Source: Halomonas binhaiensis (GTDB lineage Bacteria; Pseudomonadota; Gammaproteobacteria; Pseudomonadales; Halomonadaceae). From it: a stretch of DNA of 64,000 nt. The notes beneath the pieces are model-generated. The model did no database searches. It saw only the letters and a list, made by a program, of their open reading frames with translations, and was not told the origin of the DNA. The stretch lies in NCBI RefSeq assembly GCF_008329985.2, contig NZ_CP038437.2:2666001-2730000 (forward strand), written 5' to 3'. The translations under genes were made by a program, and so were the position numbers. Below are positions 45,357 through 57,126 of the stretch, one piece after another (the stretch's first letter is position 1; each line of letters opens with the position of its first letter).

Positions 45357-46688
45357 CTATGCTTGGCGAATACTCCGCCAGTAATGTGTTACCAGGCCAC
45401 CTACGATGATGTTGTGAACAAAAACTCCCGTCCAGAAGGAATCATAGGATTCGAACTGGTTCAGTACTATCCAGTAGACAAAGAAAGCTGCACCGAATAG
45501 TGCCATGTCCGTTGGCATGACTCCTGCCCGCCAGGCTCTCCAGGTAGCCCAACCAATCCAGGCGGCCAAGGTAGCGATGACCAGCACGCCAATCAGACCG
45601 TAGGCGACCCAGATTTCAAGAAAATAATTGTGCAGATGGCCATAATTCTGCTTGACGAAATCCGGCAACCAGGGGGTATGTTCAATCACCAGGCCGCGCC
45701 CTTCCCCACCCCAGCCGACAAGTGGGCGTTCAGCAATCCATTCCGTTGCTGCAATCCAGGTATGAATACGAATGCCGATGCTGCTGTAAGGTACGTCCTG
45801 AATCTCGCCAGCTGCCAACTGGGCAATGACATCTGCCTCCTTGGCAACTCGCTCCACGAGCAGGTCCTGTGCCAACCATATACCCGCAAGTGCAAGAATT
45901 CCGACGACCAGCAGACTCAAGCTCAACGCCTTGATAGCGACCTTGCCTGACTGCTGGCGGGCCAGGTACACCAGCCATAGCATCAGCACAAAACCAAGAG
46001 ATAGAACCAACCCCAGCCAGACAGCACGTGTCTGGCCGATGAGCACCCCGCACAATGCAATGACAACCAACAGCCCCCAGCCAGCACGGCTCAGCCAGCT
46101 CCATACGGATCGATAGCGCAACCAGCGGGGAGCAAATACCACGAGGCCGAGCAACACCACACCAAACAACATCGCCCCGTGCTGCTCATTACGCACCCCG
46201 AAGCCAGCTCGCTGCCCATGAAAACCTGCCCACCATTCCTGCAAGGCACCATCATGGGTAAAGGTGGAAAGCACGAAACCTACTACGGCCAACCCCCATA
46301 CCCATAATGTCAGGCGTGTACTACCCGCCAGCCACCAGGCAACGGCAACAAAGATGAATAGCTTGGCCAAACGGTCTATCTGCGGGTTATCCGCCACCCA
46401 TTCAGGATGATGTAAATAGCCAAGCCCCCATGACAGACACTGCACCAGGATCGCCGCCAACAGCAGCCACAATGCCCCCGAACCCCGTATGCCCTTGCCA
46501 TACCAGAGCAGCGTGCCAAGCCCCAGTAGAGCCGTCAGCGATTCAGCCTTTCCCCCCACATCCCGCATCAGGAACTGCAGTGCAACAAAAAGCACCAGCG
46601 ACAACATTCCCAAGCCCCGCAACCACAAGGGGGGATAGCTGAATGGCAAAGTATCAGGGAAGACAGTGTGCTTGAACGACGTCTGCAT
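45357..46688 (-). CDS. O-antigen ligase/polymerase family protein
   Basis: A 443-residue polytopic membrane protein (about 11-12 spans) of the Wzy_C/WaaL family. A large periplasmic loop near the C-terminal third includes GVRNEQHGAMLFG, then SSIGIRIHTWIAATEWIAERPLVGWGGEGR. The family ligates or polymerises polysaccharide repeats on the periplasmic side. Since an ABC exporter is present and no Wzx flippase was seen, a ligase role is more likely than Wzy polymerase (inference). Confidence 0.82.
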   Translation of the reverse strand: MQTSFKHTVFPDTLPFSYPPLWLRGLGMLSLVLFVALQFLMRDVGGKAESLTALLGLGTLLWYGKGIRGSGALWLLLAAILVQCLSWGLGYLHHPEWVADNPQIDRLAKLFIFVAVAWWLAGSTRLTLWVWGLAVVGFVLSTFTHDGALQEWWAGFHGQRAGFGVRNEQHGAMLFGVVLLGLVVFAPRWLRYRSVWSWLSRAGWGLLVVIALCGVLIGQTRAVWLGLVLSLGFVLMLWLVYLARQQSGKVAIKALSLSLLVVGILALAGIWLAQDLLVERVAKEADVIAQLAAGEIQDVPYSSIGIRIHTWIAATEWIAERPLVGWGGEGRGLVIEHTPWLPDFVKQNYGHLHNYFLEIWVAYGLIGVLVIATLAAWIGWATWRAWRAGVMPTDMALFGAAFFVYWIVLNQFESYDSFWTGVFVHNIIVGGLVTHYWRSIRQA

Positions 46689-46763
46689 GAAAGGCTACCG
46701 ACCTGAAGTTGTCAGAAACAAAGAAGGACCCATGAGGTGCAGCTGAGCAGCCGCACACAAAAA

Positions 46764-46784
46764 TAGCCCGGTGAAGGGCATCTA
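46764..46784 (-). terminator. Possible terminator after galE
   Basis: On the minus strand GCCC-TTCACC-GGGC is followed by TATTTTTG, about 85 bp beyond the galE stop. The stem is short. Confidence 0.35.
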
Positions 46785-46866
46785 TGCCTCTCCAAACCGA
46801 GCTATCAACATGGCGCAATGCACCAGGAATGTAAATGCTTGTTGGCCAAGCAGTTCCGGAAAAGCG

Positions 46867-47880
46867 CTAGCCCTCGAAGCCATCAGGATTCTGCGATTGC
46901 CAACGCCAGGTATCAGCAATCATCTCATCCAGGCTGAACTCTGCTGTCCAGCCAAGTTCCTGCTGCGCTTTGGTCGCATCAGCCCAGAATGCAGGTAGGT
47001 CTCCGTCACGACGAGGAGCAAACCGATAAGGAATGGCCACGTCAGTGACACGCTGGAAGCTCTCGACCATCTCCAACACGGAAAAGCCAGTACCTGTGCC
47101 CAGGTTGTAGATATGCACGCCTGGTTGCTCAAGCTTGTCCAGAGACTTCAGGTGGCCCTTGGCCAGATCCACTACGTGCAGGTAATCGCGTACACAGGTG
47201 CCATCTTCGGTAGGGTAATCATCACCGAAGATGGACAACTCCTTCAGGCGCCCTACTGCTACCTGAGCGATAAATGGCATCAGGTTGTTAGGGATGCCTC
47301 GCGGATCCTCGCCAATCTGTCCGGAAGGATGTGCACCAATCGGGTTGAAATAGCGCAGCAAGGCAACCGACCAGCGATCATCGGCAACGCATAGATCTTC
47401 CAGCACTTTTTCGACCATAGCCTTGGAGGTGCCATAGGGGTTGGAAGTCGACCCGCGAGACATGCTCTCAAGATACGGCACCGGCGCTTCTGCCCCATAT
47501 ACCGTCGCCGAAGAACTGAACACCAGGCGAAAAACACCCGCCGACGCCATGGCCTGGCACAACGTCAGGGTGCCATAGACATTATTCTCGTAGTATTCCA
47601 ATGGCTTGCCGACACTTTCGCCGACGGCCTTCAAGCCGGCGAAATGAATGACCGACGCAATCTCATGGTTCGCAAACACCTTGTCCAGGCAGCTACGATC
47701 TCGAATATCGCCTTCAACAAAATCGACCTTCTTACCCGTGATCGTTTCGACTCGCTCCAGGGACTTGGCACTACCGTTGCAGAGATTGTCCAGCACCACC
47801 ACATCATGACCTGACTCAAGCAGCTCGACCACCGTGTGGGAGCCAATATATCCGGCACCGCCGGTTACCAGTACTTTCAT
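46867..47880 (-). CDS. galE: UDP-glucose 4-epimerase
   Basis: A 337-residue SDR enzyme interconverting UDP-glucose and UDP-galactose. N-terminal VTGGAGYIGSHTVVELL, catalytic YGTSKAMVEK and the loop NPIGAHPSGQIGEDP are typical GalE. It provides UDP-Galp, the substrate of the UDP-galactopyranose mutase encoded nearby. The ATG at 47880 was chosen over one three codons upstream because VTGG then falls at the family position. Confidence 0.92.
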   Translation of the reverse strand: MKVLVTGGAGYIGSHTVVELLESGHDVVVLDNLCNGSAKSLERVETITGKKVDFVEGDIRDRSCLDKVFANHEIASVIHFAGLKAVGESVGKPLEYYENNVYGTLTLCQAMASAGVFRLVFSSSATVYGAEAPVPYLESMSRGSTSNPYGTSKAMVEKVLEDLCVADDRWSVALLRYFNPIGAHPSGQIGEDPRGIPNNLMPFIAQVAVGRLKELSIFGDDYPTEDGTCVRDYLHVVDLAKGHLKSLDKLEQPGVHIYNLGTGTGFSVLEMVESFQRVTDVAIPYRFAPRRDGDLPAFWADATKAQQELGWTAEFSLDEMIADTWRWQSQNPDGFEG

Positions 47881-47896
47881 GATCAACACCTAAAAT

Positions 47897-49282
47897 TCAA
47901 CGGGCATGCGGGTGAAAGAAACCATGCCACAACGTCATCACGATGATCTTCAGATCCAGCCATAACGACCAGTTCTCGATATACCAAAGATCGCATTCAA
48001 TACGTTTGGAAAGATCCGTATCACCTCTCCATCCCTGCACTTGTGCCCAGCCCGTAATGCCGGCATTCATCATATGCTTCTGCATATAGCCGGGAATCTT
48101 TTCCTTGAACTCATCGACAAAAACCGTGCGCTCGGGGCGTGGGCCGACAATCGACATTTCCCCTTTCAAGACATTGATGAGCTGTGGAAGTTCATCCAGG
48201 CTCGAGCGTCTCAGCCAACCGCCAATCAAGGTTGTCTGCTTGTTGGACGCCTGTCCCCATTCCACACCCTTTGCCTCCACATTCGTAGGCATCGTGCGGA
48301 ACTTGAGCATCTTGAACGATTTACCATTCCAGCCCATGCGTTCCTGGCGATAAAACACCGGGCCTCGGGATGTCAGCTTTACGGCAAGGGCCACCAGCAA
48401 CATGATGGGGGACAATGCCAACAAAATCAGTGCCGAAAGCACTCTGTCCTCTACCGCCTTCAGCCAGCGGGAAGTCCCGCTCATCGGGCTGCAGCTCATA
48501 TCCAATAGATAAAGCCCGGCGACGCTGGAAAGGTCATGATTCAAGAGCCGCAGCCCCTGAACGTCCGGCATGTAGCGGATATCCTTGGTGCAATGCTTCA
48601 GTGTTTCCAGCACCTTTTCAACGACTGACCCCCTGGAAATCGGCAAGCATATCCAGACTTCATCTGCGTCAGGCTGCCCGTCTTTTTCCGTATCAAACGC
48701 CTGACAATCAGCAATATCCAGGGCATCACAGCCCGAGGCATCCATCAGGCGGGCACCTATGATATCGAAGCCAGTGGAAGGCTGCTCTTTCACCTTTTGA
48801 ACCGCGAAGGCACAAGACTCCAGATCACCAATCATCATGACCGTCTTGCGATTGTGCCCTTGGCTTCGAATACGGTTAAGAACAGGGTAGGCAACCGCTC
48901 GGATGCCAACGCTGATGGCAAAGGCATTTGTTAGCCATATTCCCAGCCATGCTCGGGAAAAGCGGACACCAGTCTTGGTGAAATACAGGTAGGTAAAGAT
49001 GGCAGCCCCAAGAATAGCGAAACAACGCGCTATACGGACCACCAGCTCGACACGCACGGCGCCACGCCATGATCGATAGACACCACTGTTGCGAAAGATG
49101 ATCATGCCCAGTAAAGCCCCGGACAACATCATCCAGTGGTAACGCTCAATCATGTTATCCAGCGTACCGAAGCGCATGAAATAGGCCAGATATCCACCTG
49201 CAATCAGTGCCACCACATCCGTGACACGGGCCGCCATATGTGAATAAGGGATAAACCCTGAAATTGTTTTGATACGCGCCAT
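47897..49282 (-). CDS. Polyprenyl-phosphate sugar phosphotransferase (WcaJ-like initiator)
   Basis: A 461-residue membrane protein with four N-terminal spans, a CoA-binding-like middle domain and a C-terminal phosphotransferase domain. The catalytic segment has VFYRQERMGWNGKSFKMLKF, SLDELPQLINVLKGEMSIVGPRP and ITGWAQVQGWRGDTD. It transfers glucose- or galactose-1-phosphate to undecaprenyl phosphate, starting repeat-unit synthesis. It is 3 bp from the GT2 gene and upstream of galE. Confidence 0.88.
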   Translation of the reverse strand: MARIKTISGFIPYSHMAARVTDVVALIAGGYLAYFMRFGTLDNMIERYHWMMLSGALLGMIIFRNSGVYRSWRGAVRVELVVRIARCFAILGAAIFTYLYFTKTGVRFSRAWLGIWLTNAFAISVGIRAVAYPVLNRIRSQGHNRKTVMMIGDLESCAFAVQKVKEQPSTGFDIIGARLMDASGCDALDIADCQAFDTEKDGQPDADEVWICLPISRGSVVEKVLETLKHCTKDIRYMPDVQGLRLLNHDLSSVAGLYLLDMSCSPMSGTSRWLKAVEDRVLSALILLALSPIMLLVALAVKLTSRGPVFYRQERMGWNGKSFKMLKFRTMPTNVEAKGVEWGQASNKQTTLIGGWLRRSSLDELPQLINVLKGEMSIVGPRPERTVFVDEFKEKIPGYMQKHMMNAGITGWAQVQGWRGDTDLSKRIECDLWYIENWSLWLDLKIIVMTLWHGFFHPHAR

Positions 49283-49285
49283 GGA

Positions 49286-50287
49286 TCAGGAAAACCGGCT
49301 GATGATTTCATCGTGTGGACGGGAAAAATTGCGCTTTACAGCATCCCGTATCGCGAGACCACAAAGAGACAGATATCGTCGCTTGTCGTCATAGTGTCTG
49401 GCAGCGAGCAACCAGCTACCTATCTTGACGGGAACCACCAGAGGGAACCACCAGCCAGCGGCGATACGATACATCTCCAGGCCATTGCGATAAGTGTAGT
49501 AGGCTTTCCAGAGTGGTTGATACGTGACGACCTTACCAGAAAAGGTTGAGCAGTCATGTACGAAGCGAACTCCTGGAAGGAACTGGTGCCGGCAACCATG
49601 CTTCCTGAGACTTAACGTGTAGATGATGTCATCTCCATAGATGAACAGCTCTCCTCGAGGAAGGCCGACTCGACGCACAGCGTCTGCCCGCACAAAACAC
49701 CCCACAAAAGAAGAAGAGTCGATCTCTACAGAAGACTGGTTCGTATAGCTCTCATCCGGTAGATGAAAACCTTGTCGAGCACGTCCTGCCAGCACTCCAA
49801 AGATCGTGCGGCACAACAGCTTGGCATGCCAGAAGGGATTCCAGCTAGGCCGATTCATCTCGCAGATGCTTCCATCGGGGTAATATACCGCCGCTGCCGC
49901 ACTATCAACACCACTGAGATCCTGCTGGAGAAATGTCGCAAAAGCCCCCTCTTCAGGACGTGCGTCATCATCGAAACACACGAGCCAATCCGGTGAGAAG
50001 GCATCCAATGCCTCGCGGAAGCCAAGCTCGAAACCACCCGCTCCCCCAAGATTGTGCTCAGGGGTAAGCACGCGTATGCGAGGATCCTGCAGGCCAGCCA
50101 GCCATTCACGACTGCCATCGGTGGAACCATTATCCACCACGACAACTCCGATCACAGGCTCGGCCAATACCGAAGCGACACCCTTCTTGAGCTGTTCGAA
50201 ACGGTTGAAGGAAACAATGACGGCCGCCAGGCCAAGATGAGCAACTGGCTGCTCAGGCTGTTGATGGGTATTCAGATGATTAGTCAT
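49286..50287 (-). CDS. GT2-family glycosyltransferase, putative galactofuranosyltransferase
   Basis: A 333-residue GT-A enzyme. AVIVSFNRFEQLKKG starts the nucleotide-binding fold; VVDNGSTDGSREWL and LVCFDDDARPE (DDD metal site) follow. The DDDARPE form and position beside glf suggest it uses UDP-Galf. A C-terminal amphipathic/hydrophobic segment (WWFPLVVPVKIGSWLLAARH) may attach it to the membrane. It follows glf by 20 bp on the same strand. Confidence 0.75.
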   Translation of the reverse strand: MTNHLNTHQQPEQPVAHLGLAAVIVSFNRFEQLKKGVASVLAEPVIGVVVVDNGSTDGSREWLAGLQDPRIRVLTPEHNLGGAGGFELGFREALDAFSPDWLVCFDDDARPEEGAFATFLQQDLSGVDSAAAAVYYPDGSICEMNRPSWNPFWHAKLLCRTIFGVLAGRARQGFHLPDESYTNQSSVEIDSSSFVGCFVRADAVRRVGLPRGELFIYGDDIIYTLSLRKHGCRHQFLPGVRFVHDCSTFSGKVVTYQPLWKAYYTYRNGLEMYRIAAGWWFPLVVPVKIGSWLLAARHYDDKRRYLSLCGLAIRDAVKRNFSRPHDEIISRFS

Positions 50288-50307
50288 TAAAACTCATTCG
50301 CGATGGC

Positions 50308-52352
<2,045 letters not shown>

Positions 52353-52360
52353 TAGAGGCG

Positions 52361-53899
52361 TCACCTCGTACGAGCCTGAACAAGCTCTTTGATGCGCTGG
52401 TGATCAGCCGCATCGACAATGTGATATTCACAATGTCGGTCTTCCATCATAGATTGCATCCCACTCTTGTATTCATATTCTTTATGATGCAACTGGCTAA
52501 AATTAAAAAGCTTATGAAGATCGTGATCACGTTCGCTTAGTGGCGTCCGATCATCCAGCAAGATAACTGTGACATTATGATTCCACTTCAATATCCCAAG
52601 GTGCTGAAATGCCTCTTCACCAATGGTAAAGACAACTCGCTCATCATTCGCATGTTGAGAAATGATATCAGCCAAGAAAAAATGCCAACCATGATGAGCA
52701 AGAGCAGGATTATTCCTGCTATATCCTAAAACCAGATCCTTTCCTTCTCCGAAATCTATCTCACTCTTTCTTAGCAAATCACCATATATGGCAGTACCGG
52801 GAATTTCTGCTAGAGAAGACAGTGTCTCTTTCTTGATATTTTTATCAAGAGAGCAAAGGATAACAGTAGGAGTAGGGATAGCCTTTCCAAGAACATAAGG
52901 ATTATCCGTCCATTCTGACAGGCTGCGCCATGAATTGGCTTGAGACTCCATACTGAGCTCAAGTGATGACACAAACTGAGTCTTGAACCCTTCATAATGT
53001 TCTTCTACATATGCCGAGTAATCATCTTCACTCATTGCCCCAATTTTAGCCAAGGAGCCTTTCAAAGAAATAGCTCTATGAGAGATTTTCCTTGCAAAAA
53101 ACTGGGTCTCTCCCAGAAGTTCGGGCAAAGAGTCATCATAATACACTCTAGGAACACCACGACTGTTAAACTGATAACGAGTCAAAGGAGCCATACTCAC
53201 TTCATCTTTAGGAACCAGATTGGCTACCAGTGTCTGAAAGAATAGTTCATCAGGAATCCAAGTCTTCTTATAAAACTCAACGAGTTCCTTGTGAGAATCA
53301 ACCAGAGACAGAATAGCAGATATGGTCTCTGATCTCAGGCACCACCACTGAGACCCCATATGAGCGATATGGTTTAGAGGAAGCTTACGAGATACTCCTA
53401 GAGTCTTCTGCACTTTATTCGAAGCGCGAAAGAAGAACTCTTGATATCTCCAGTTGAAGAAGTGGAAATAGTTCCAGCGCTCCTGCTGAATACCGTCCGT
53501 TACCCAGCGATTAGCCTCAGCATCAACAATTTCGATATGATCCTTACCACTAGTACTCAGATACTTCTGAAGTAGGGCAACGGGTTTTACTGGCATGCAC
53601 GAGCCAGATATCAGCATGAAATAGTCGCTGTTAAACCCCTTTTCTCTTGCAAGATATAAGCAGTTGAGCGTGGCTTGGACGATGGACCACTCCCCCCAGA
53701 CCACCTTTACCCTCTCAGCAAAGTAGAGATTTCCGGAAAGTCCCTCCAGTGCCCAATTTTTGGATTCAGACTCCAGGTCATGAGAAGCATTGGCATCATA
53801 ATGAACAAATACATCAGATCCCGAGGACAACAGAGAAAAAAGTAAATCACGAAGCTGGTCAGGATGCTCATGAGCCAATAATACAAAGGATACTTTCAT
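52361..53899 (-). CDS. GT14-type branching glycosyltransferase with extra C-terminal domain
   Basis: A 512-residue protein. The first ~300 residues match the core-2/I-branching beta-1,6-N-acetylglucosaminyltransferase fold (GT14): VSFVLLAHEHPDQLRDLL, VKVVWGEWSIVQATLNCL, FMLISGSCMPVKP and GSQWWCLRSETI. The C-terminal ~190 residues form a separate domain with a P-loop-less, sulfotransferase-like look (VILCSLDKNIKKETLSSLA). This two-domain layout occurs in some bacterial capsule loci. AT-rich codons compared with the genes to the right. Confidence 0.75.
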   Translation of the reverse strand: MKVSFVLLAHEHPDQLRDLLFSLLSSGSDVFVHYDANASHDLESESKNWALEGLSGNLYFAERVKVVWGEWSIVQATLNCLYLAREKGFNSDYFMLISGSCMPVKPVALLQKYLSTSGKDHIEIVDAEANRWVTDGIQQERWNYFHFFNWRYQEFFFRASNKVQKTLGVSRKLPLNHIAHMGSQWWCLRSETISAILSLVDSHKELVEFYKKTWIPDELFFQTLVANLVPKDEVSMAPLTRYQFNSRGVPRVYYDDSLPELLGETQFFARKISHRAISLKGSLAKIGAMSEDDYSAYVEEHYEGFKTQFVSSLELSMESQANSWRSLSEWTDNPYVLGKAIPTPTVILCSLDKNIKKETLSSLAEIPGTAIYGDLLRKSEIDFGEGKDLVLGYSRNNPALAHHGWHFFLADIISQHANDERVVFTIGEEAFQHLGILKWNHNVTVILLDDRTPLSERDHDLHKLFNFSQLHHKEYEYKSGMQSMMEDRHCEYHIVDAADHQRIKELVQARTR

Positions 53900-53903
53900 T
53901 GGC

Positions 53904-54911
53904 TTACCACTCTCCCTTATTGATCATTCCCAACTTCGCCAAGGTACGCCAGTCCTCGTATTTCTCCGAGACTGTAGAATCGAAAAGCTCTTGACGCTCC
54001 TTAATGACTTTATCGTACTGCTTATATTCTGCTGAATCATTAAAGTGTTGTTTTGCCTCAAGCTCAACATCTACTTTATTACGAAGCTGACTAATAAACT
54101 TGAAATGAAGAACAGCGCCACTGGTTTTTCTTGGATCCAAGCACTCGTTCAGCCTGCGCGGCAAAGCCATGTGCATGGATTCCACATATGCAAAATGACG
54201 CTGCCATTTCACCAGTGTCACTTTATTCAGCGCTGGGGCACCCTCTGGCTTCTCCTTGGCAAAAACTCGCCGCCTCACCCCGCCCTGCATCCAGATATTA
54301 TGCAGTGAGGCAGAAATTTTCTTTACATATCCTGCCTTGTCAAAATAAGCGCATGTTTCAACAGGATTCGTACCTTCCTCATAATGACACTCTTCGACTG
54401 GCTTATCACCATACATGTCAACCATCATGGTGAAGAAAGATTCTTGTCGAACAGAAGACAAATACTCAGTCAGTTCTTTAAGGTTACGAGTATCCATATG
54501 AGGATATACGATAAACTCATCTGGATCACAGGTCATGCACCAGTGGCCAGTGCCGTATTTGCGAAGAAGATAGTTGGCCCAATGCATACCAAAGTTGGAG
54601 TCTTTGTAACTCCCTTCAGTATAAAAGGTAGTGATATCATCATGCCCAGAGACGACTTGATCGAAATGATCGGTAGATGCATTATCAACAAGGATGAAGT
54701 GATCGACGCCAAGATTGCGATAATATTCAATAAAAAATGGAAGTCGATGCGCTTCATTTTTCATAACAGAAAAAAGTACTATATCGCTTTTCGAAATTTT
54801 TGAAAGGTTGTCCTGCTTTACACTAAGTTGTTTAGAAAACTTGAATGCATTGACATGGAGCTTCGACAAAAAAGAGGCTATCTTTGCTTTGTCCATCCAC
54901 CACTGAATCAT
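53904..54911 (-). CDS. GT2/GT92-like glycosyltransferase
   Basis: A 335-residue protein from the ATG at 54911, which has AGGTGAG ten bases upstream; TTG at 54947 and ATG at 54938 are alternatives. IVLFSVMKNEAHRLPFFIEYYRNLGVDHFILVDNASTD is the nucleotide-binding start of the GT-A fold, and CDPDEFIVYP holds the metal site. Such glycosyltransferase-2-like proteins with KNE..L.EWI patterns occur in capsule and LPS loci. It sits in an AT-rich block. Confidence 0.72.
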   Translation of the reverse strand: MIQWWMDKAKIASFLSKLHVNAFKFSKQLSVKQDNLSKISKSDIVLFSVMKNEAHRLPFFIEYYRNLGVDHFILVDNASTDHFDQVVSGHDDITTFYTEGSYKDSNFGMHWANYLLRKYGTGHWCMTCDPDEFIVYPHMDTRNLKELTEYLSSVRQESFFTMMVDMYGDKPVEECHYEEGTNPVETCAYFDKAGYVKKISASLHNIWMQGGVRRRVFAKEKPEGAPALNKVTLVKWQRHFAYVESMHMALPRRLNECLDPRKTSGAVLHFKFISQLRNKVDVELEAKQHFNDSAEYKQYDKVIKERQELFDSTVSEKYEDWRTLAKLGMINKGEW

Positions 54912-54948
54912 ACCGTAAATTCTCACCTGGACCTCCATGTCAAACAAA

Positions 54949-55887
54949 TTAATTTTCTCGACAAACGCTTTTAAGCAACATTGGAATATATTTCTTATAA
55001 GCTAAGTCATCGGAAATAAATACAGGGCTTCTATTCGTCAGTATGCCATCACCGAACAATTCATCTCGCTCGAAATATTTTTTTGCCACATATTCATTAG
55101 AGGCATTATAGTAGGACAAAATACTTTCTACTTGCTCGTCAGAGAAAACTATCTTTTTTCCATTATCTTCTGGTATGTCCAGGGTGTTTATAGCTCTAAT
55201 TACTTTGTGTCTTTCTGCTGGTTTAAGATCATAAACATCCAATCTTCTTATAATATCCAGCTTTACTGATGATAGTGATGCATTTTGATCCTTATATGAA
55301 TTCAGCCATCTACTATCAATACCGACAACCTGCATAAAGTCTTTTACAGTGTCTTTAACACCGTAAGAGTCTACCACATTCAATTTTAAGTTATTTTTCC
55401 CAAAGATTTTCTCGAGACGTTCAAGCAGAGATTTATAGTTCATCCAATAGAAATCTCTGGAAAAGTCAGTTAGAAAAGCTTCAGGAGTACATGATGAAAA
55501 CTTCTTATCCCAAGGCCATTTTATATGCTGATTATACCAAGATTCGAGCCATAAATCCTGTCTTTTCAGATATAACACAACAGATACAGAATACTCTTTT
55601 TTTAGTCTCTCAAAGAAGTCTGAATTCCTTACCAGACAAAAGTCTTCAGCTGACAAGATAACTGTATGGGTTAATTCGTTTTTTTGACTATCAATCTCTG
55701 CCAACACATCCTCAGAAGATAACTTCCCACTATTTAACATCCAAGGTATTCTTACATGGTCACTCATGCCCTTAATTCTGGGGTACAAGAAACCATGGCT
55801 TTTGAGAATATTAAAGCTATTATTTAAGCATGCTTGGATAGAAGTACTACCTGTTCGATGTATACCAAAGTGGATATAAAGTTTCAT
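54949..55887 (-). CDS. Sulfotransferase-like protein
   Basis: A 312-residue protein with the PAPS 5'-phosphosulfate loop HFGIHRTGSTSIQACL (residues 7-22). The 3'-phosphate-binding-type segment VVLYLKRQDLWLESWYNQHIK follows near the middle. It would transfer sulfate from PAPS to a sugar hydroxyl on the polymer. It overlaps the pyruvyltransferase gene by four bases (ATGA). PAPS could come from cysD/cysNC encoded 4-7 kb away. Confidence 0.78.
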   Translation of the reverse strand: MKLYIHFGIHRTGSTSIQACLNNSFNILKSHGFLYPRIKGMSDHVRIPWMLNSGKLSSEDVLAEIDSQKNELTHTVILSAEDFCLVRNSDFFERLKKEYSVSVVLYLKRQDLWLESWYNQHIKWPWDKKFSSCTPEAFLTDFSRDFYWMNYKSLLERLEKIFGKNNLKLNVVDSYGVKDTVKDFMQVVGIDSRWLNSYKDQNASLSSVKLDIIRRLDVYDLKPAERHKVIRAINTLDIPEDNGKKIVFSDEQVESILSYYNASNEYVAKKYFERDELFGDGILTNRSPVFISDDLAYKKYIPMLLKSVCREN

Positions 55888-57008
55888 AACTTACATATTC
55901 CATCAAGAAAGTTTTTTGCAATCCGCTTTTTCTTCATCACATGCACTTCATCTAAGTCAATTGCAAGTTCCGAGCGACGACAGCCAGACGGATTAAATTG
56001 ACTGAAATCCCCTTTTAAAAACTTAGAACCACAAGCAACCACTGAGCCGTGTTTCACATTATAATATTGGCTATCGCTGTAATATAGCCCGGCAGCACCA
56101 ACTCTAGAAGAAATCAAATGAGGATGGAATCGGCTAGTTATCAAGAAGTCATTTTCTGAGAAACCTTGGTTCCCATAAACAGAGTCTTCTACAGAAACTT
56201 TATTAACATTCGTTAAATTAGAACACACCAAATCAAAAACAGACCTATCTTGCCAAGGAAAGCACTCCCAAAAAACCACTTCATCAAATTTTTCTTTAAA
56301 CTTTGAGACTTCTTTCCAGTAGCTTGATGTAAACTTATCAACATTATGCTTTGAAAATGAAAGAACTAGACGGCGTTTTTCTGAAGCAGATATGAATGAC
56401 TCTCTACTCTGCAAATAAACGTCATCATAGCCAAATACGGCATTAGCCTTTCCATTAGTAATAAGGTTAGCAAAGTCAAAGCTTTCTTTGTCTCTCAGTT
56501 CTATTCCATAAAAAGCCTGGAAGACTTCACTAGCCATCGTAAGTATATTATTCGGAGGGGAAGATATAGGATGTAGGCCTAATCCTGTTCCTATTAGCCT
56601 AGCACCTGTTTCCTTATGTAATGCATAACAAAACCCCAAGACAAATCCATTTAACTCTGCGTTTTTATTTATATAACCACCACCATGAAGATGGACTACT
56701 TTTAGTCCATTTAAAAAATTAAAATTTTTCTCTCCATATATTTTTATTCCATTTCTATCAAAAAAATTAACTCCCCTTTTTACTTGATTCCAAAATCCAA
56801 GGGATGTTTTATTTTTTGCAACATTTTTTATAAAATCACTGTATTCAACTTTTTCTCTATCACCATGAAGTCGTATAGTGTTATTTTTTATATTACTTTC
56901 AACCCTCAAGGTGTTTTTTTGTTCCCCAAGTAGATCAAGCCATAACTTTAAAATTATCTCGTCACCATAATTTGGTGCTCCACTTCCACCAACGATCAAA
57001 TAGCTCAC
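55884..57008 (-). CDS. Polysaccharide pyruvyltransferase family protein
   Basis: A 374-residue protein with the family N-terminus VGGSGAPNYGDEIILKLWLD and LHGGGYINKN, then RLIGTGLGLHP and LITSRFHPHLIS near the C-terminus. These enzymes add pyruvate ketals from phosphoenolpyruvate to sugars. The start is a GTG at 57008 with GAGAGGGG upstream. The sequence is AT-rich, like the neighbouring sulfotransferase. Confidence 0.82.
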   Translation of the reverse strand: MSYLIVGGSGAPNYGDEIILKLWLDLLGEQKNTLRVESNIKNNTIRLHGDREKVEYSDFIKNVAKNKTSLGFWNQVKRGVNFFDRNGIKIYGEKNFNFLNGLKVVHLHGGGYINKNAELNGFVLGFCYALHKETGARLIGTGLGLHPISSPPNNILTMASEVFQAFYGIELRDKESFDFANLITNGKANAVFGYDDVYLQSRESFISASEKRRLVLSFSKHNVDKFTSSYWKEVSKFKEKFDEVVFWECFPWQDRSVFDLVCSNLTNVNKVSVEDSVYGNQGFSENDFLITSRFHPHLISSRVGAAGLYYSDSQYYNVKHGSVVACGSKFLKGDFSQFNPSGCRRSELAIDLDEVHVMKKKRIAKNFLDGICKL

Positions 57009-57126
57009 GTTCCCCTCTCCTTACCGAGAAATTTTCAACAAAACTTTCCACGTATTCTTTGATCAAGCACACATTGAGTGAAACATAGACCACTCTCCGA
57101 ACTTATATTCCTATCTTGAAATTTTA